NCBI RefSeq assembly: GCF_028649455.1
Contig: NZ_JAQSIO010000002.1
Location: 1-64,000 of the forward strand
Length of the DNA: 64,000 bases
DNA from: Curvibacter microcysteis
Lineage (GTDB): Bacteria > Pseudomonadota > Gammaproteobacteria > Burkholderiales > Burkholderiaceae_C
Reading direction: 5' to 3'
The notes beneath the pieces were generated by a model. It had not been told where the DNA came from, searched no databases, and was given only the letters and a program-made list of their open reading frames with translations. The position numbers were made by a program, and so were the translations under genes. Numbering within the stretch: position 1 is the first letter of the stretch; each line of letters begins with the position of its first letter. This document shows positions 17,699-26,238 of the stretch, piece after piece.

Positions 17699-18976
17699 AT
17701 GACGGTATTGATTTTTTTGGGCGGCCTCATCGGCGCCATGATGCTCGGCATCCCCATTGCCTACGCCCTGCTGGCCAGCGGCGTGGGCCTGATGTGGCAC
17801 CTGGACCTGTTTGACGCGCAGATCCTGGCGCAGAACTTCATCAACGGCGCCGACAGCTTCCCGCTGCTGGCCGTGCCCTTCTTCATGCTCGCTGGCGAGA
17901 TCATGAACGTGGGCGGCCTGTCCCAGCGCATCGTCAACTTCGCGCTGGCCCTGGTCGGCCACGTCAAGGGCGGGCTGGGCTATGTGGTGATCCTGGCGGC
18001 CTGCCTGTTGTCGGCCCTGTCGGGCTCGGCGGTGGCCGATGCGGCCGCGCTCACCGCGCTGCTGCTGCCCATGATGGTCAAGGCCGGGCACAAGAAGGAA
18101 GTCTCGGGCGGCCTGATCGCCGCCTCGGGCGTGATCGGCCCCATCATCCCGCCGAGCATCGGCTTTGTGATCTTTGGCGTGACCGCCAACGTGTCGATCA
18201 GCAAGCTGTTCATCGCTGGCATCTTCCCCGGCATCATGATCGCGGTCGGCCTGGCCTTCACCTGGTGGTGGGTGGGTCGCAAAGAGCAGCTGGCGCTGCC
18301 CCCGAAGAAGACTCGCGCCGAAGTCTGGAAGGCCGCGCGCGAGTCGGTGTGGGCGCTGTTGCTGCCGGTGTTCATCCTGGTGGGGTTGCGCATGGGCGTG
18401 TTCACGCCCACCGAAGCGGCGGTGGTGGCGGCGGTGTACTCGCTGTTCGTGGCCAGCGTGATCTACCGCGAGCTGCCGCTCAAGGCCCTGTACCCGATCT
18501 TTGCGACCGCGGCCAAGACCACGGCGGTGGTGATGTTCCTGGTGGCGGCGGCCATGGTGTCGTCGTGGCTGATCACGGTGGCCAACCTGCCCGCGCAGAT
18601 GGTGGAGCTGCTCAAGCCCTTCATGGACAACCAGACCCTGCTGCTGATTGCCATCATGGTGCTGGTGATGCTGGTGGGCACGGCGATGGACATGACGCCC
18701 ACCATCCTGATCATGACGCCGGTGCTGATGCCGGTGATCAAGGCCGCGGGCATTGACCCGGTGTACTTCGGGGTGCTGTTCATCATCAACAACTCGATCG
18801 GGCTGATCACGCCGCCGGTGGGCACGGTGCTCAACGTGGTGGCGGGTGTGGGGCGCATGAAGATGGACGAAGTCACGCGCGGCGTGCTGCCCTTCATGGC
18901 CGCGCAGTTCATCGTGATGTTCATCATGGTGCTGTTCCCGCAGACCGTGCTGGCGCCGCTGCGCTGGTTCTACTGA
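17699..18976 (+). CDS. dctM: TRAP transporter large permease subunit DctM
   Basis: A 425-residue protein of about twelve hydrophobic segments, the normal DctM length. Characteristic motifs are SFPLLAVPFFMLAGEIMNVGG, LLSALSGSAVADAAAL, GVIGPIIPPSIGFVIFGV and near the C-terminus NNSIGLITPPVGTVLNVVAG. It is the ion-coupled translocation channel of the TRAP system in this sugar-acid operon. A strong stem-loop follows at 19010-19038. Confidence 0.96.
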   Translation: MTVLIFLGGLIGAMMLGIPIAYALLASGVGLMWHLDLFDAQILAQNFINGADSFPLLAVPFFMLAGEIMNVGGLSQRIVNFALALVGHVKGGLGYVVILAACLLSALSGSAVADAAALTALLLPMMVKAGHKKEVSGGLIAASGVIGPIIPPSIGFVIFGVTANVSISKLFIAGIFPGIMIAVGLAFTWWWVGRKEQLALPPKKTRAEVWKAARESVWALLLPVFILVGLRMGVFTPTEAAVVAAVYSLFVASVIYRELPLKALYPIFATAAKTTAVVMFLVAAAMVSSWLITVANLPAQMVELLKPFMDNQTLLLIAIMVLVMLVGTAMDMTPTILIMTPVLMPVIKAAGIDPVYFGVLFIINNSIGLITPPVGTVLNVVAGVGRMKMDEVTRGVLPFMAAQFIVMFIMVLFPQTVLAPLRWFY

Positions 18977-19009
18977 CGCCCACCCAAGCCCCCCAAAGCC
19001 TTTTGGACA

Positions 19010-19038
19010 GACCGGCCCGCTGAGCCCTCAGCGCGGTC
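19010..19038 (+). other. stem-loop after dctM
   Basis: A perfect CGCTGAG/CTCAGCG stem (19018-19033, CC loop) extended by GACCG/CGGTC across a small bulge. There is no T tract; transcription probably continues into the SDR gene at 19112, so this may set mRNA stability or partial termination. Confidence 0.5.
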
Positions 19039-19111
19039 GCGGGGCGACTGTGGCCCGCTGTGTCTCCCAAGCCTGTTTCAACGCCTTTCCTCAACCCTCC
19101 CGAGACCCACC

Positions 19112-19867
19112 ATGACCCAACGACTGGTCGGCAAGACCGCCTTCATCACCGCTGCCGGGCAAGGCATTGGCCGCGCCACCGCGCAGGCTTTTGTGGCCCA
19201 GGGCGCGCGCGTCATCGCCACCGACATCAACGCCGAGGCCCTGGCCTCGCTGGCCCAGGAGACGGGCTGCAGCACCCACCGGTTGGACGTCACCGACGCC
19301 CAGGCGGTGCGCGAGCTGGCGACCCAAGTGGGCCCCGTCAACGTGCTGTTCAATGGCGCTGGCTTTGTGCATGCGGGCACGGTGCTGGACTGCACCGAGG
19401 CGGAGTGGAGCTTCGCCTTCGAGCTCAACGTGCGCTCGCAATTTCGCACCATCCAGGCCTTCCTGCCCGGCATGTTGGCCCAGGGGGGCGGCTCCATCAT
19501 CAACGTGGCCTCGGTGGCCGGCAGCCTCAAGGGCGCGCCCAACCGCTTTGTCTATGGCAGCACCAAGGCCGCCGTGATCGGCCTGACCAAATCGGTGGCC
19601 GCCGACTTTGTGGGCCGGGGCGTGCGCTGCAACGCCATCTGCCCGGGCACGGTCATGTCGCCCTCGCTGCAAGAACGCATCGTGGCCCAGGCCCAGCGCA
19701 CCGGCCAGAGCCTGGCCGAGGTCGAGGCCAGCTTTGTCGAGCGCCAGCCCATGGGGCGCCTGGGCCGCACCGAAGAAATTGCCGCGCTGGCGGTCTACCT
19801 GGCCAGCGACGAATCCGCTTTCACCACCGGCACCGCGCAAGTCATTGACGGCGGCTGGTCCAACTGA
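19112..19867 (+). CDS. SDR oxidoreductase, probable 2-keto-3-deoxy sugar-acid dehydrogenase
   Basis: A 251-residue SDR. The cofactor loop is TAAGQGIGRATAQAF, an Asp in the following strand (ATDINAEAL) favours NAD, the usual NNAG motif is replaced by FNGAGF, and catalytic Ser and YxxxK are in NVASVAGSLKGAPNRFVYGS then TKAA. It resembles BDH2-type 3-hydroxybutyrate dehydrogenases and the 2-keto-3-deoxy-L-fuconate or pentonate 4-dehydrogenases that use the same fold. Its position just before an FAH hydrolase and after a pentonate dehydratase favours the latter role; this is inference. Confidence 0.85.
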   Translation: MTQRLVGKTAFITAAGQGIGRATAQAFVAQGARVIATDINAEALASLAQETGCSTHRLDVTDAQAVRELATQVGPVNVLFNGAGFVHAGTVLDCTEAEWSFAFELNVRSQFRTIQAFLPGMLAQGGGSIINVASVAGSLKGAPNRFVYGSTKAAVIGLTKSVAADFVGRGVRCNAICPGTVMSPSLQERIVAQAQRTGQSLAEVEASFVERQPMGRLGRTEEIAALAVYLASDESAFTTGTAQVIDGGWSN

Positions 19868-19887
19868 GAAACCCTGGAGGACAACCC

Positions 19888-20751
19888 ATGAAACTGCTTC
19901 GCCACGGCCCCAAGGGCCAAGAAAAGCCTGCGCTGCTGCACAGCGACGGCACCCTGCGTGACCTGAGCGGCGTCATCGCCGACATCGGCCCGGCCCAGCT
20001 GTCGCCAGCCGGCCTGGCCGCGCTGCAAGCGCTGGACATCGGCGCCTTGCCCGTTGTTGAGCCGGGCCGCCTGGCCGTGCCCTGGACTGGCATGCGCAAG
20101 TTCATCGCCATTGGCCTGAACTACGCCGACCACGCCGCCGAGTCCAACATGCCGATTCCGAAAGAGCCCATCGTCTTCACCAAGACCGTGGACTCGGCCG
20201 TGGGTTGCAACCACCCGGTGGTGTTGCCCCAGGGCTCGGTCAAGAGCGACTGGGAGGTGGAGCTGGGTGTGGTCATTGGCAGCCGCGCGCGCTATGTCAG
20301 CGAGGCCGACGCCCTGAAGCATGTGGCCGGCTACTGCACCATCAACGATGTGTCCGAGCGCGAGTACCAACTTGAGCGCGGCGGCACCTGGGACAAGGGC
20401 AAGGGCTGCGACACTTTCGGTCCCATCGGCCCCTGGCTGGTCAGCGCCGACGAGGTGGGTGACCCGCAAAACCTGGCCATGTGGCTGGACGTGAACGGCG
20501 AGCGCCAGCAAACCGGCAACACCCGCACCATGATCTTCACCGTGGCCCAACTGGTCAGCTACCTGAGCCGCTTCATGACCCTGGAGCCCGGCGACCTGAT
20601 CACCACCGGCACCCCGCCCGGTGTGGGCATGGGCAAGAAGCCGCAGGCGCAGTTCCTGAAGCCGGGCGACGTGATGGCCCTGGGCATTGAAAAACTGGGC
20701 AGCCAGCAGCAAACCGTGTACGCCTGGGACCCGGCGCTGATCGACGGCTGA
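19888..20751 (+). CDS. FAH-family hydrolase, probable 2,4-diketo-3-deoxy-acid hydrolase
   Basis: A 287-residue FAH-superfamily protein. The conserved core is present: FIAIGLNYADHAAESNMPIP, EPIVFTKTVDSAVG, the metal ExE in DWEVELGVVIG, YCTINDVSEREYQ and LITTGTPPGVGMG. It is often annotated as ureidoglycolate lyase, but beside an SDR in a sugar-acid cluster it fits the hydrolase that splits 2,4-diketo-3-deoxy-pentonate or -fuconate into pyruvate and glycolate or lactate. GGAGG lies eight bases before the ATG; the gene is 20 bp after the SDR. Confidence 0.86.
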   Translation: MKLLRHGPKGQEKPALLHSDGTLRDLSGVIADIGPAQLSPAGLAALQALDIGALPVVEPGRLAVPWTGMRKFIAIGLNYADHAAESNMPIPKEPIVFTKTVDSAVGCNHPVVLPQGSVKSDWEVELGVVIGSRARYVSEADALKHVAGYCTINDVSEREYQLERGGTWDKGKGCDTFGPIGPWLVSADEVGDPQNLAMWLDVNGERQQTGNTRTMIFTVAQLVSYLSRFMTLEPGDLITTGTPPGVGMGKKPQAQFLKPGDVMALGIEKLGSQQQTVYAWDPALIDG

Positions 20752-20792
20752 GCCCGCTCAAGAGCCCCTGCGGCCCTGCGGCGCGCAGGCCC

Positions 20793-21221
20793 TCAATGCT
20801 TGGGGGGCGGCAGGGTCAGGATCCACTCCGCCAGCGACAGGGCCTCGGCCTCGCTGACCCGCACCTGGGGCGGCATGACCAGCCGGCCCCAGCGGCCCAC
20901 GCTGCCTTCGCGGATGTGGCTGGCCAAGCGGGCCGCCGCACCGTCTTCGCCGTGGTAGCGCTCGGACACCTGGGCAAAGCCCGGGCCCACCTGGCGCCCC
21001 ACCACGCCGTGGCAGGACAGGCAAGCGCGCGCCTTGGCCAGGGCCAGCCCGGTTTGCTGGACTTCGCTTGGCACGGGCTCGTGGCCCGACGGGTGCCACC
21101 ACAGCCAGCCCCCCGCCAGCAACAAGGCGGTGGCAGTGCCCGCGAGCAGGGCCCAGCGCCAGGGGCGGCGAGGGCGTTGGGGGGATGGACCAGGGTTCAC
21201 GGTAGAGGCTCCTGGCGACAT
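20793..21221 (-). CDS. membrane-anchored class I cytochrome c
   Basis: A 142-residue single-haem cytochrome. One hydrophobic helix (residues 23-42) with a Pro/Arg-rich cytoplasmic tail anchors it. The haem motif is CLSCH (67-71) and M116 in RLVMPPQ is the likely distal ligand. Resembles small c553-like or accessory electron carriers. The gene is alone, convergent with the sugar-acid operon (41 bp from its end) and divergent from the isochorismatase-like gene, so its electron partner is not apparent. Confidence 0.88.
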   Translation of the reverse strand: MSPGASTVNPGPSPQRPRRPWRWALLAGTATALLLAGGWLWWHPSGHEPVPSEVQQTGLALAKARACLSCHGVVGRQVGPGFAQVSERYHGEDGAAARLASHIREGSVGRWGRLVMPPQVRVSEAEALSLAEWILTLPPPKH

Positions 21222-21313
21222 TGTGCCGCGCCGCCGGATTCAAGGGCAGAATCAGCCTGGGCGCCGCGCTCCGGGGCTGGTTGCCCACCCACCTTCTTTC
21301 ACACCGCCGCACC

Positions 21314-21850
21314 ATGTCCACTGCCGTTCTTGTCATCGATGTCCAACAAGGTCTTTGCGAAGGTGAGGGCGCCGCCCATGATGTGCCGGGTTTGATCGGG
21401 CGCCTCAACACCGTCACCGCGCGGGCGCGATCGGCCGGGGTGCCGGTGCTGTTCATCCAGCACGAGTCAGGCCCGGGCTACCTCGAACACGGCACGGCCG
21501 CCTGGCAACTGGCCAACGGCCTGCAGCACGCCCCCGGGGACCTGCGCGTGCGCAAGACCACGCCCGACTCCTTTTTGCGCACCGACCTGGCCGATCACTT
21601 GCGAGCCCTGGGCGTGCGCGACGTGGTGGTCTGCGGCATGCACAGCGAGTTCTGTGTCGACACCACGACGCGGCGGGCCCTGGCTCTGGGCTACCCGGTG
21701 CGCCTGGTGGCCGACGCGCACAGCTCGGCAGGCAATGCCCACCTGAGCGCGCCCCAGGTCATTGCCCACCACAACGCCACCCTGGCCAACATCAGCAGTT
21801 TTGGACCGCGCGTGAGCCTGGTGAACACGGCCGACCTGCGCTTCGACTGA
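21314..21850 (+). CDS. isochorismatase-family cysteine hydrolase
   Basis: A 178-residue cysteine hydrolase with the family triad: D9 in LVIDVQQG, K81 in RVRKTTPDSF and C114 in GMHSEFCVDTT. The cis-peptide loop VVVCGMHSE is standard. Members hydrolyse isochorismate, nicotinamide, carbamoylsarcosine or ureidoacrylate; the substrate cannot be decided here. I start at 21314 (MSTAVLVIDV); the longer frame from 21221 would overlap the divergent cytochrome start. Confidence 0.9.
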   Translation: MSTAVLVIDVQQGLCEGEGAAHDVPGLIGRLNTVTARARSAGVPVLFIQHESGPGYLEHGTAAWQLANGLQHAPGDLRVRKTTPDSFLRTDLADHLRALGVRDVVVCGMHSEFCVDTTTRRALALGYPVRLVADAHSSAGNAHLSAPQVIAHHNATLANISSFGPRVSLVNTADLRFD

Positions 21851-22153
21851 GCGCCGGCACGGCGGCTGCCGTGTCATAAGCTGCCAATCGGCTTGGTGTT
21901 TGGCGCCAACCCAGCGGGGAGGGCTGGGCACGGTCTTGCCTCGGGATAACCCTGGACCCCAACAGGCGCAAGGCGGATGGCCATTTTTTGTGGTCAGCCC
22001 GTCCGGGCTTGCCGCCCAGGGATCTGGGCCTGTTTGATCTTTTTTGCCAATCATTTTGGGCCAATGCGCGATTGGCCTGGCGCGCTGTGCTGCGCACACT
22101 GAGGTCTGAGTCAGCCCCAAGAGGTCGACCTTCCATTTCCTCGGAGACACGCC
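21851..22153 (+). other. 303-bp intergenic region upstream of the acyl-CoA cluster
   Basis: No credible gene. It begins with an imperfect GC-rich inverted repeat (about 21857-21875) after the isochorismatase-like gene, contains AT-rich patches around 21980-22060 (TTTTTTG and TTTTTTGCC tracts) that could hold the promoter of the long downstream cluster, and ends with a CGGAGA ribosome binding site before 22154. No clear operator was recognised. Confidence 0.4.
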
Positions 22154-23143
22154 ATGCACACCACCCGCCGCGCCGCGCTGCAGGCCGCCACTGCCCTGGG
22201 CCTGGGGTCGCTGCTGCCCACCCTGTGGGCCCAGAGCAGCCCCAGTGCCTACCCCAGCAAGCCGATCCGCCTGGTCGTACCTTACCCGGCCGGGGGCGGC
22301 ACCGACATCCTGGCGCGCATCCTGGCCACCCAATTGGGCCAGGCCTGGGGGGTCTCGGTGCTGGTGGACAACAAGCCGGGCGCCAGCGGCATCTTGGGCA
22401 ATGACCTCGTGGCCAAGGCCCCGGCCGACGGCTACACCGTGCTGGTGGCCATCACCGCCTTGATCCAGGCCCCGGCGCTGTACGCCAAAGTGCCCTACGA
22501 CCCGCTGCGCGACTTCAGCCCGGTGTCGCAACTGGCCACCTCGTCGGACCTGTTCGTGGTGCCCGCCAGCTCGCCGGCCAAGACCCTGGCCGAGTTCATC
22601 GCGCTGGCCAAGGCCCGGCCGGGCAAGCTCAACTACGGCACCTATGGCAACGGCACCTCGTCCCACCTGCATGGCGAGCTGTTCAAGATGGCCGCCGGCA
22701 TCCACCTGATCTCCGTGCCCTACAAGGGCGCCGGCCCTGAGGTCAACGACCTGCTGGGCGGCCAGCTGGATTCGGCCTTTGTTGACGCCACCTCGATCAC
22801 GCCCCACCTGCGCTCGGACCGCATCCGTGTGCTGGGCCTCACCGGCAGCCAGCGCCACCCCGCGCTGCCCGAGGTGGCCACGCTGGGTGAGCAAGGCCTC
22901 AAAGGCTTTGAGGCCCATGGCTGGTTTGGCGTCTTCCTGCCCGCGGGCACGCCGCGCCCCATCGTCGACAAGCTCTCGGCCGAGGTGCAGCGCATCGTGG
23001 CCGGCGCCGAACTCAACAGCCGCCTCAAAGCCATGGGCCTGACCCCGGTCGGCGGCAGCCCCGAACAGCTGCAATCCGTGCTGAGCACGGACTTGCCGCG
23101 CTGGGAAAAGATCGTGCGCGACGCGCGCATCAGCCTCGAATAA
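22154..23143 (+). CDS. Bug-family solute-binding protein
   Basis: A 329-residue receptor with a twin-arginine-like start (MHTTRRAALQAATALGLGSL) and cleavage near LWA. Bug motifs: LVVPYPAGGGTDILARILA, DNKPGASGILGNDLVAKAPA, GTYGNGTSSHLHGELF and VPYKGAGPEVNDLLGGQLD. It is the first gene of the long + strand acyl-CoA cluster, 51 bp before the SCPx thiolase gene, which suggests that it captures the carboxylic acid degraded by that cluster. No TctA or TctB gene is nearby. Confidence 0.93.
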   Translation: MHTTRRAALQAATALGLGSLLPTLWAQSSPSAYPSKPIRLVVPYPAGGGTDILARILATQLGQAWGVSVLVDNKPGASGILGNDLVAKAPADGYTVLVAITALIQAPALYAKVPYDPLRDFSPVSQLATSSDLFVVPASSPAKTLAEFIALAKARPGKLNYGTYGNGTSSHLHGELFKMAAGIHLISVPYKGAGPEVNDLLGGQLDSAFVDATSITPHLRSDRIRVLGLTGSQRHPALPEVATLGEQGLKGFEAHGWFGVFLPAGTPRPIVDKLSAEVQRIVAGAELNSRLKAMGLTPVGGSPEQLQSVLSTDLPRWEKIVRDARISLE

Positions 23144-23194
23144 ACCGCTTTCAGTCCTTCAGCACATCGGCCAGCCAAGGCCCAGGAGACCCGC

Positions 23195-24403
23195 ATGAGT
23201 GCCACTTCGAAACGCGCCGTCCACGTCGTGGGCGTCGGCATGATCCCCTTCACCAAACCGGGGGCCAGCGAGCCTTACACCCAGATGGGTGCGCGCGCCG
23301 CGCAGCTGGCCCTGCAAGACGCCGGTCTGGCCTACGACCGGGTGCAGCAAGCCTATGTGGGCTATGTCTACGGCGACTCCACCGCCGGCCAGGCGGCCAT
23401 TTACGGCGTGGGCCTGAGCGGCATCCCGGTGTTCAACGTCAACAACAACTGCTCCACCGGCTCCAGCGCCCTGTTCCTGGCGCGCCAGGCGGTGGAGAGC
23501 GGCGTGATCGACTGCGCCATCGCGCTGGGCTTTGAGCAAATGCAGCCCGGGGCGCTCAAGGGCGCCTGGGACGACCGCCCCTCGCCCATGGCCCGCTTTG
23601 CCGAGGTCATGAGCGCCCACCAGGGCTACGACCCGCAGGCCCCGCGCGCGGCCCAGTTCTTTGGTGGCGCGGCGCGTGACCACATGCGCCAGTACGGCAC
23701 GCGCGCCGACACCTTTGGCCGCATCTCGGTCAAGGCACGTCAGCACGCGGCGCGCAACCCGCTGGCCGTGTTCCGCCAGACCCTGACCCTGGACGAGGTC
23801 ATGGCCTCGGCCGGTGTGTTTGACCCCCTGACCCGCTTCCAATGTTGCCCGCCGACCTGCGGCGCGGCCGCCGCCGTGGTGTGTTCAGCCGACTTTGCGC
23901 GCCGCCACGGCCTGAACCAGCAGGTGGTGATCGCCGCCCAGGCCATGACCACCGACCGCCCCAGCACCTTCGACAGCGACGACATGCGCCGCGTGGTGGG
24001 CTACGACATGAGCGTGGCCGCCGCGCGCCAGGTGTACGAGGCCGCCGGCATCGGCCCCGAGGACCTGGACGTGGTCGAGCTGCATGACTGCTTCACCGCC
24101 AACGAGCTGATCACCTACGAAGCCTTGGGCCTGTGTGGCGAGGGCGGGGCCGAGCAGTTCATCCTCGACGGCGACAACACCTACGGCGGGCGCATCGTCA
24201 CCAACCCCTCGGGGGGCTTGCTGTCCAAGGGCCACCCGCTGGGCGCCACCGGCCTGGCCCAGTGCTATGAGCTGACCCAGCAGCTGCGCGGCCAGGCCGA
24301 GCAGCGCCAGGTCGAAGGCGCGCGCACCGCGCTGCAACACAACCTGGGCCTGGGCGGCGCCTGCGTGGTCACGCTCTACCAGGCCACCGGCGCGGCCGCT
24401 TGA
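23195..24403 (+). CDS. SCPx-type thiolase (lipid-transfer protein/3-ketoacyl-CoA thiolase)
   Basis: A 402-residue thiolase very like the thiolase domain of animal sterol carrier protein X. It has VGYVYGDSTAGQAAIY, the nucleophile C86 in NVNNNCSTGSSALF, HDCFTANELITYEALGLC, GGLLSKGHPLGATGLAQC and the terminal HNLGLGGACVVTLY. SCPx thiolases cleave 3-oxoacyl-CoAs including alpha-methyl-branched and steroid side-chain substrates. It is complete and precedes the MaoC pair by 16 bp, so it probably provides the thiolytic step of this cluster. Confidence 0.92.
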   Translation: MSATSKRAVHVVGVGMIPFTKPGASEPYTQMGARAAQLALQDAGLAYDRVQQAYVGYVYGDSTAGQAAIYGVGLSGIPVFNVNNNCSTGSSALFLARQAVESGVIDCAIALGFEQMQPGALKGAWDDRPSPMARFAEVMSAHQGYDPQAPRAAQFFGGAARDHMRQYGTRADTFGRISVKARQHAARNPLAVFRQTLTLDEVMASAGVFDPLTRFQCCPPTCGAAAAVVCSADFARRHGLNQQVVIAAQAMTTDRPSTFDSDDMRRVVGYDMSVAAARQVYEAAGIGPEDLDVVELHDCFTANELITYEALGLCGEGGAEQFILDGDNTYGGRIVTNPSGGLLSKGHPLGATGLAQCYELTQQLRGQAEQRQVEGARTALQHNLGLGGACVVTLYQATGAAA

Positions 24404-24419
24404 GCGGAGACCTCACACC

Positions 24420-24905
24420 ATGATCGACACCCGCTACATCGGCCACCGCTTTGCACCCTACAGCGTGCCCGTCGAGGCCGGCCGCCTGCGTTTTTTTGCC
24501 AAGGCCACCGGCCAGACCGATCCGATCTACAGCGACCCCGACGCCGCCCGCGCTGCTGGCCACCCGGCCTTGCCGGTGCCGCCCACCTTCCTGTTCTGCC
24601 TGGAGATGGAGTCGCCCAACCCCGCTGCCGTGCGCGAGCTGCTGGGCCTGGACTACAAGGGCTTGCTGCATGGCGAGCAAGGCTTTGTCTACCACCGCCA
24701 GGCCCATGCCGGCGACACGCTGACGTTTGAGCAGCGCATCGAAGACATCTACGCCAAGAAGGGCGGAGCGCTGGAGTTTGTCGTGCGCCTGACCCGCGTC
24801 AGCAACCAGCACGGCGACCTGGTGGCGGAGCTGCGCTGCGTCACCGTCATGCGCCACGCCAGCCCGGCCAGCGCCCCCGCCGTTTCAACCCCTGCCAAGG
24901 CCTGA
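24420..24905 (+). CDS. MaoC-like N-terminal hydratase subunit (FAS1-like dehydratase domain)
   Basis: A 161-residue hot-dog protein of the MaoC_dehydrat_N group. The position of the hydratase-2 signature reads ATGQTDPIYSDPDAARAAG: the catalytic His is replaced by Tyr, so this subunit is probably not catalytic alone. The companion gene 3 bp downstream has the full motif. The arrangement resembles HadA/HadB and the steroid ChsH1/ChsH2-type MaoC heterodimers, in which the degenerate subunit shapes the acyl-CoA site. Confidence 0.88.
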   Translation: MIDTRYIGHRFAPYSVPVEAGRLRFFAKATGQTDPIYSDPDAARAAGHPALPVPPTFLFCLEMESPNPAAVRELLGLDYKGLLHGEQGFVYHRQAHAGDTLTFEQRIEDIYAKKGGALEFVVRLTRVSNQHGDLVAELRCVTVMRHASPASAPAVSTPAKA

Positions 24906-24908
24906 GTC

Positions 24909-25334
24909 ATGAGCGCCACTTTGCCGAACTACGACACCGTTGCCGTGGGCGACGCCTTGCCCTCATTCGAGACCCCGGCCCTGAGCCGCCTGACCCTGGC
25001 GCTGTACTGCGGCGCCTCGGGCGACCACAACCCCATCCATGTGGACAGCGACTTCGCGCGCGCCGCCGGCCAGCCCGATGTGTTTGCCCACGGCATGTTG
25101 TCCATGGCCTGGCTGGGTCGCCTGCTGACGAACTGGGCGCCGCAAAGCGCGCTGCGCGAGTACAGCGTGCGCTTTGCCGCCATCACCCAGGTGGCCGAGC
25201 GCATCACCTGCGCGGGCCAGGTGACCGAGAAATTTGAACGCCAGGGCGAGCGCTGCGTGCGCGTGACCTTGAGCACCACCAACGCCGAGGGCGTGGTCAA
25301 GCTGGCCGGTGAGGCCGTCATCGCGCTGGGCTGA
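24909..25334 (+). CDS. MaoC-family (R)-specific enoyl-CoA hydratase, catalytic subunit
   Basis: A 141-residue single hot-dog protein with the hydratase-2 motif YCGASGDHNPIH (D39, N41, H44) followed by FAHGMLSMAWLGRLL. It would add water to a trans-2-enoyl-CoA to give the (3R)-hydroxyacyl-CoA, probably as a heterodimer with the product of the gene directly before it. The R configuration fits the MFE-2-like SDR encoded at 31530. Confidence 0.91.
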   Translation: MSATLPNYDTVAVGDALPSFETPALSRLTLALYCGASGDHNPIHVDSDFARAAGQPDVFAHGMLSMAWLGRLLTNWAPQSALREYSVRFAAITQVAERITCAGQVTEKFERQGERCVRVTLSTTNAEGVVKLAGEAVIALG

Positions 25335-25393
25335 GGCCCGCTGCGACCGCCCAAGCCCCTTCCTCCCCATTCAACGCAACCCGAATTCAAACC

Positions 25394-26227
25394 ATGAGCA
25401 TCCTTCCCAAACTCGACGGCAAAGTGGCCCTGGTCTCCGGCTCTGGCCGGGGCATTGGCCGCGAGATCGCCCTCAAGCTCGCCAGCGAAGGCGCCCGCGT
25501 GGTCATCAACGACCTGGACGAGGCCCCGGCCCGCCAGACCGTGGCCGAGATCGAAGCCGCCGGGGGCCGCGCCGTGGCCTGCGTGGGCAGCGTCACCGAC
25601 AGCGGCTTTGCCGAGCGCTTTGTGCAGACCGGCATCGATACCTTTGGCGGCCTGGACATCATCGTCAACAACGCCGGCTACACCTGGGACAACGTGGTGC
25701 AGAAGATGAGCGACGAGCAATGGGACGCCATGCTGGCCGTGCACCTGACGGCCCCGTTCCGCATCCTGCGCGCGGCCTCGGCCTTCATCCGCGAGGCCTC
25801 GCGCCAGGAGGCCGAAGCGGACCGCGTGGTGTTCCGCAAGGTGGTCAACATCTCGTCCACCTCGGGCGTCTATGGCAACGCGGGCCAGGCCAATTACGCG
25901 GCGGCCAAGGCCGGCATCAATGGCCTGACCAAGGCCATGGCCAAGGAGTGGGGGCGTTACAAGGTCAACGTCAACAGCGTGGCCTTTGGCCTGATCAAGA
26001 CCCGCCTGACCGAGGCCGCGGCCGGTGGCGACGCCAGCATCGACATCGCAGGCCAGCAGATCCGCGTGGGCGTCAACCCGCAAATCCTCAAGAACGCCGA
26101 GGCCTTGATTCCCCTGGGCCGGGGCGGCACGCCCGAAGAGGCCGCGGGCGCGGTCTACCTGTTCTGCATCCCCGAGTCCAACTACGTCAGCGGCCAGGTC
26201 TTGGTTTGCGGCGGCGGCCGCCCCTGA
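25394..26227 (+). CDS. SDR-family 3-hydroxyacyl-CoA dehydrogenase/3-oxoacyl reductase-like
   Basis: A 277-residue SDR: cofactor loop SGSGRGIGREIALKLA, NNAGYTWDNVV, catalytic Ser in VVNISSTSGVYGNAGQANY and YAAAK. The helix segment REASRQEAEADRVVFRKVVN is an insertion also seen in SDRs of beta-oxidation clusters. The C-terminus VSGQVLVCGGGRP is typical. It is followed after 11 bp by an acyl-CoA dehydrogenase gene. The exact substrate is unknown. Confidence 0.9.
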   Translation: MSILPKLDGKVALVSGSGRGIGREIALKLASEGARVVINDLDEAPARQTVAEIEAAGGRAVACVGSVTDSGFAERFVQTGIDTFGGLDIIVNNAGYTWDNVVQKMSDEQWDAMLAVHLTAPFRILRAASAFIREASRQEAEADRVVFRKVVNISSTSGVYGNAGQANYAAAKAGINGLTKAMAKEWGRYKVNVNSVAFGLIKTRLTEAAAGGDASIDIAGQQIRVGVNPQILKNAEALIPLGRGGTPEEAAGAVYLFCIPESNYVSGQVLVCGGGRP

Positions 26228-26238
26228 AGGAACCCACC

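Noticed and set aside
19888-20751. Ureidoglycolate lyase assignment for the FAH enzyme
   Set aside because: No purine or allantoin gene is nearby, whereas an SDR and sugar-acid dehydratases are; the fold alone does not decide the reaction.
25309-26238. In-frame upstream extension of the LCAD-like dehydrogenase gene
   Set aside because: The extension overlaps the SDR gene in another frame and is Arg/Gly-rich; the conserved protein begins at 26239.
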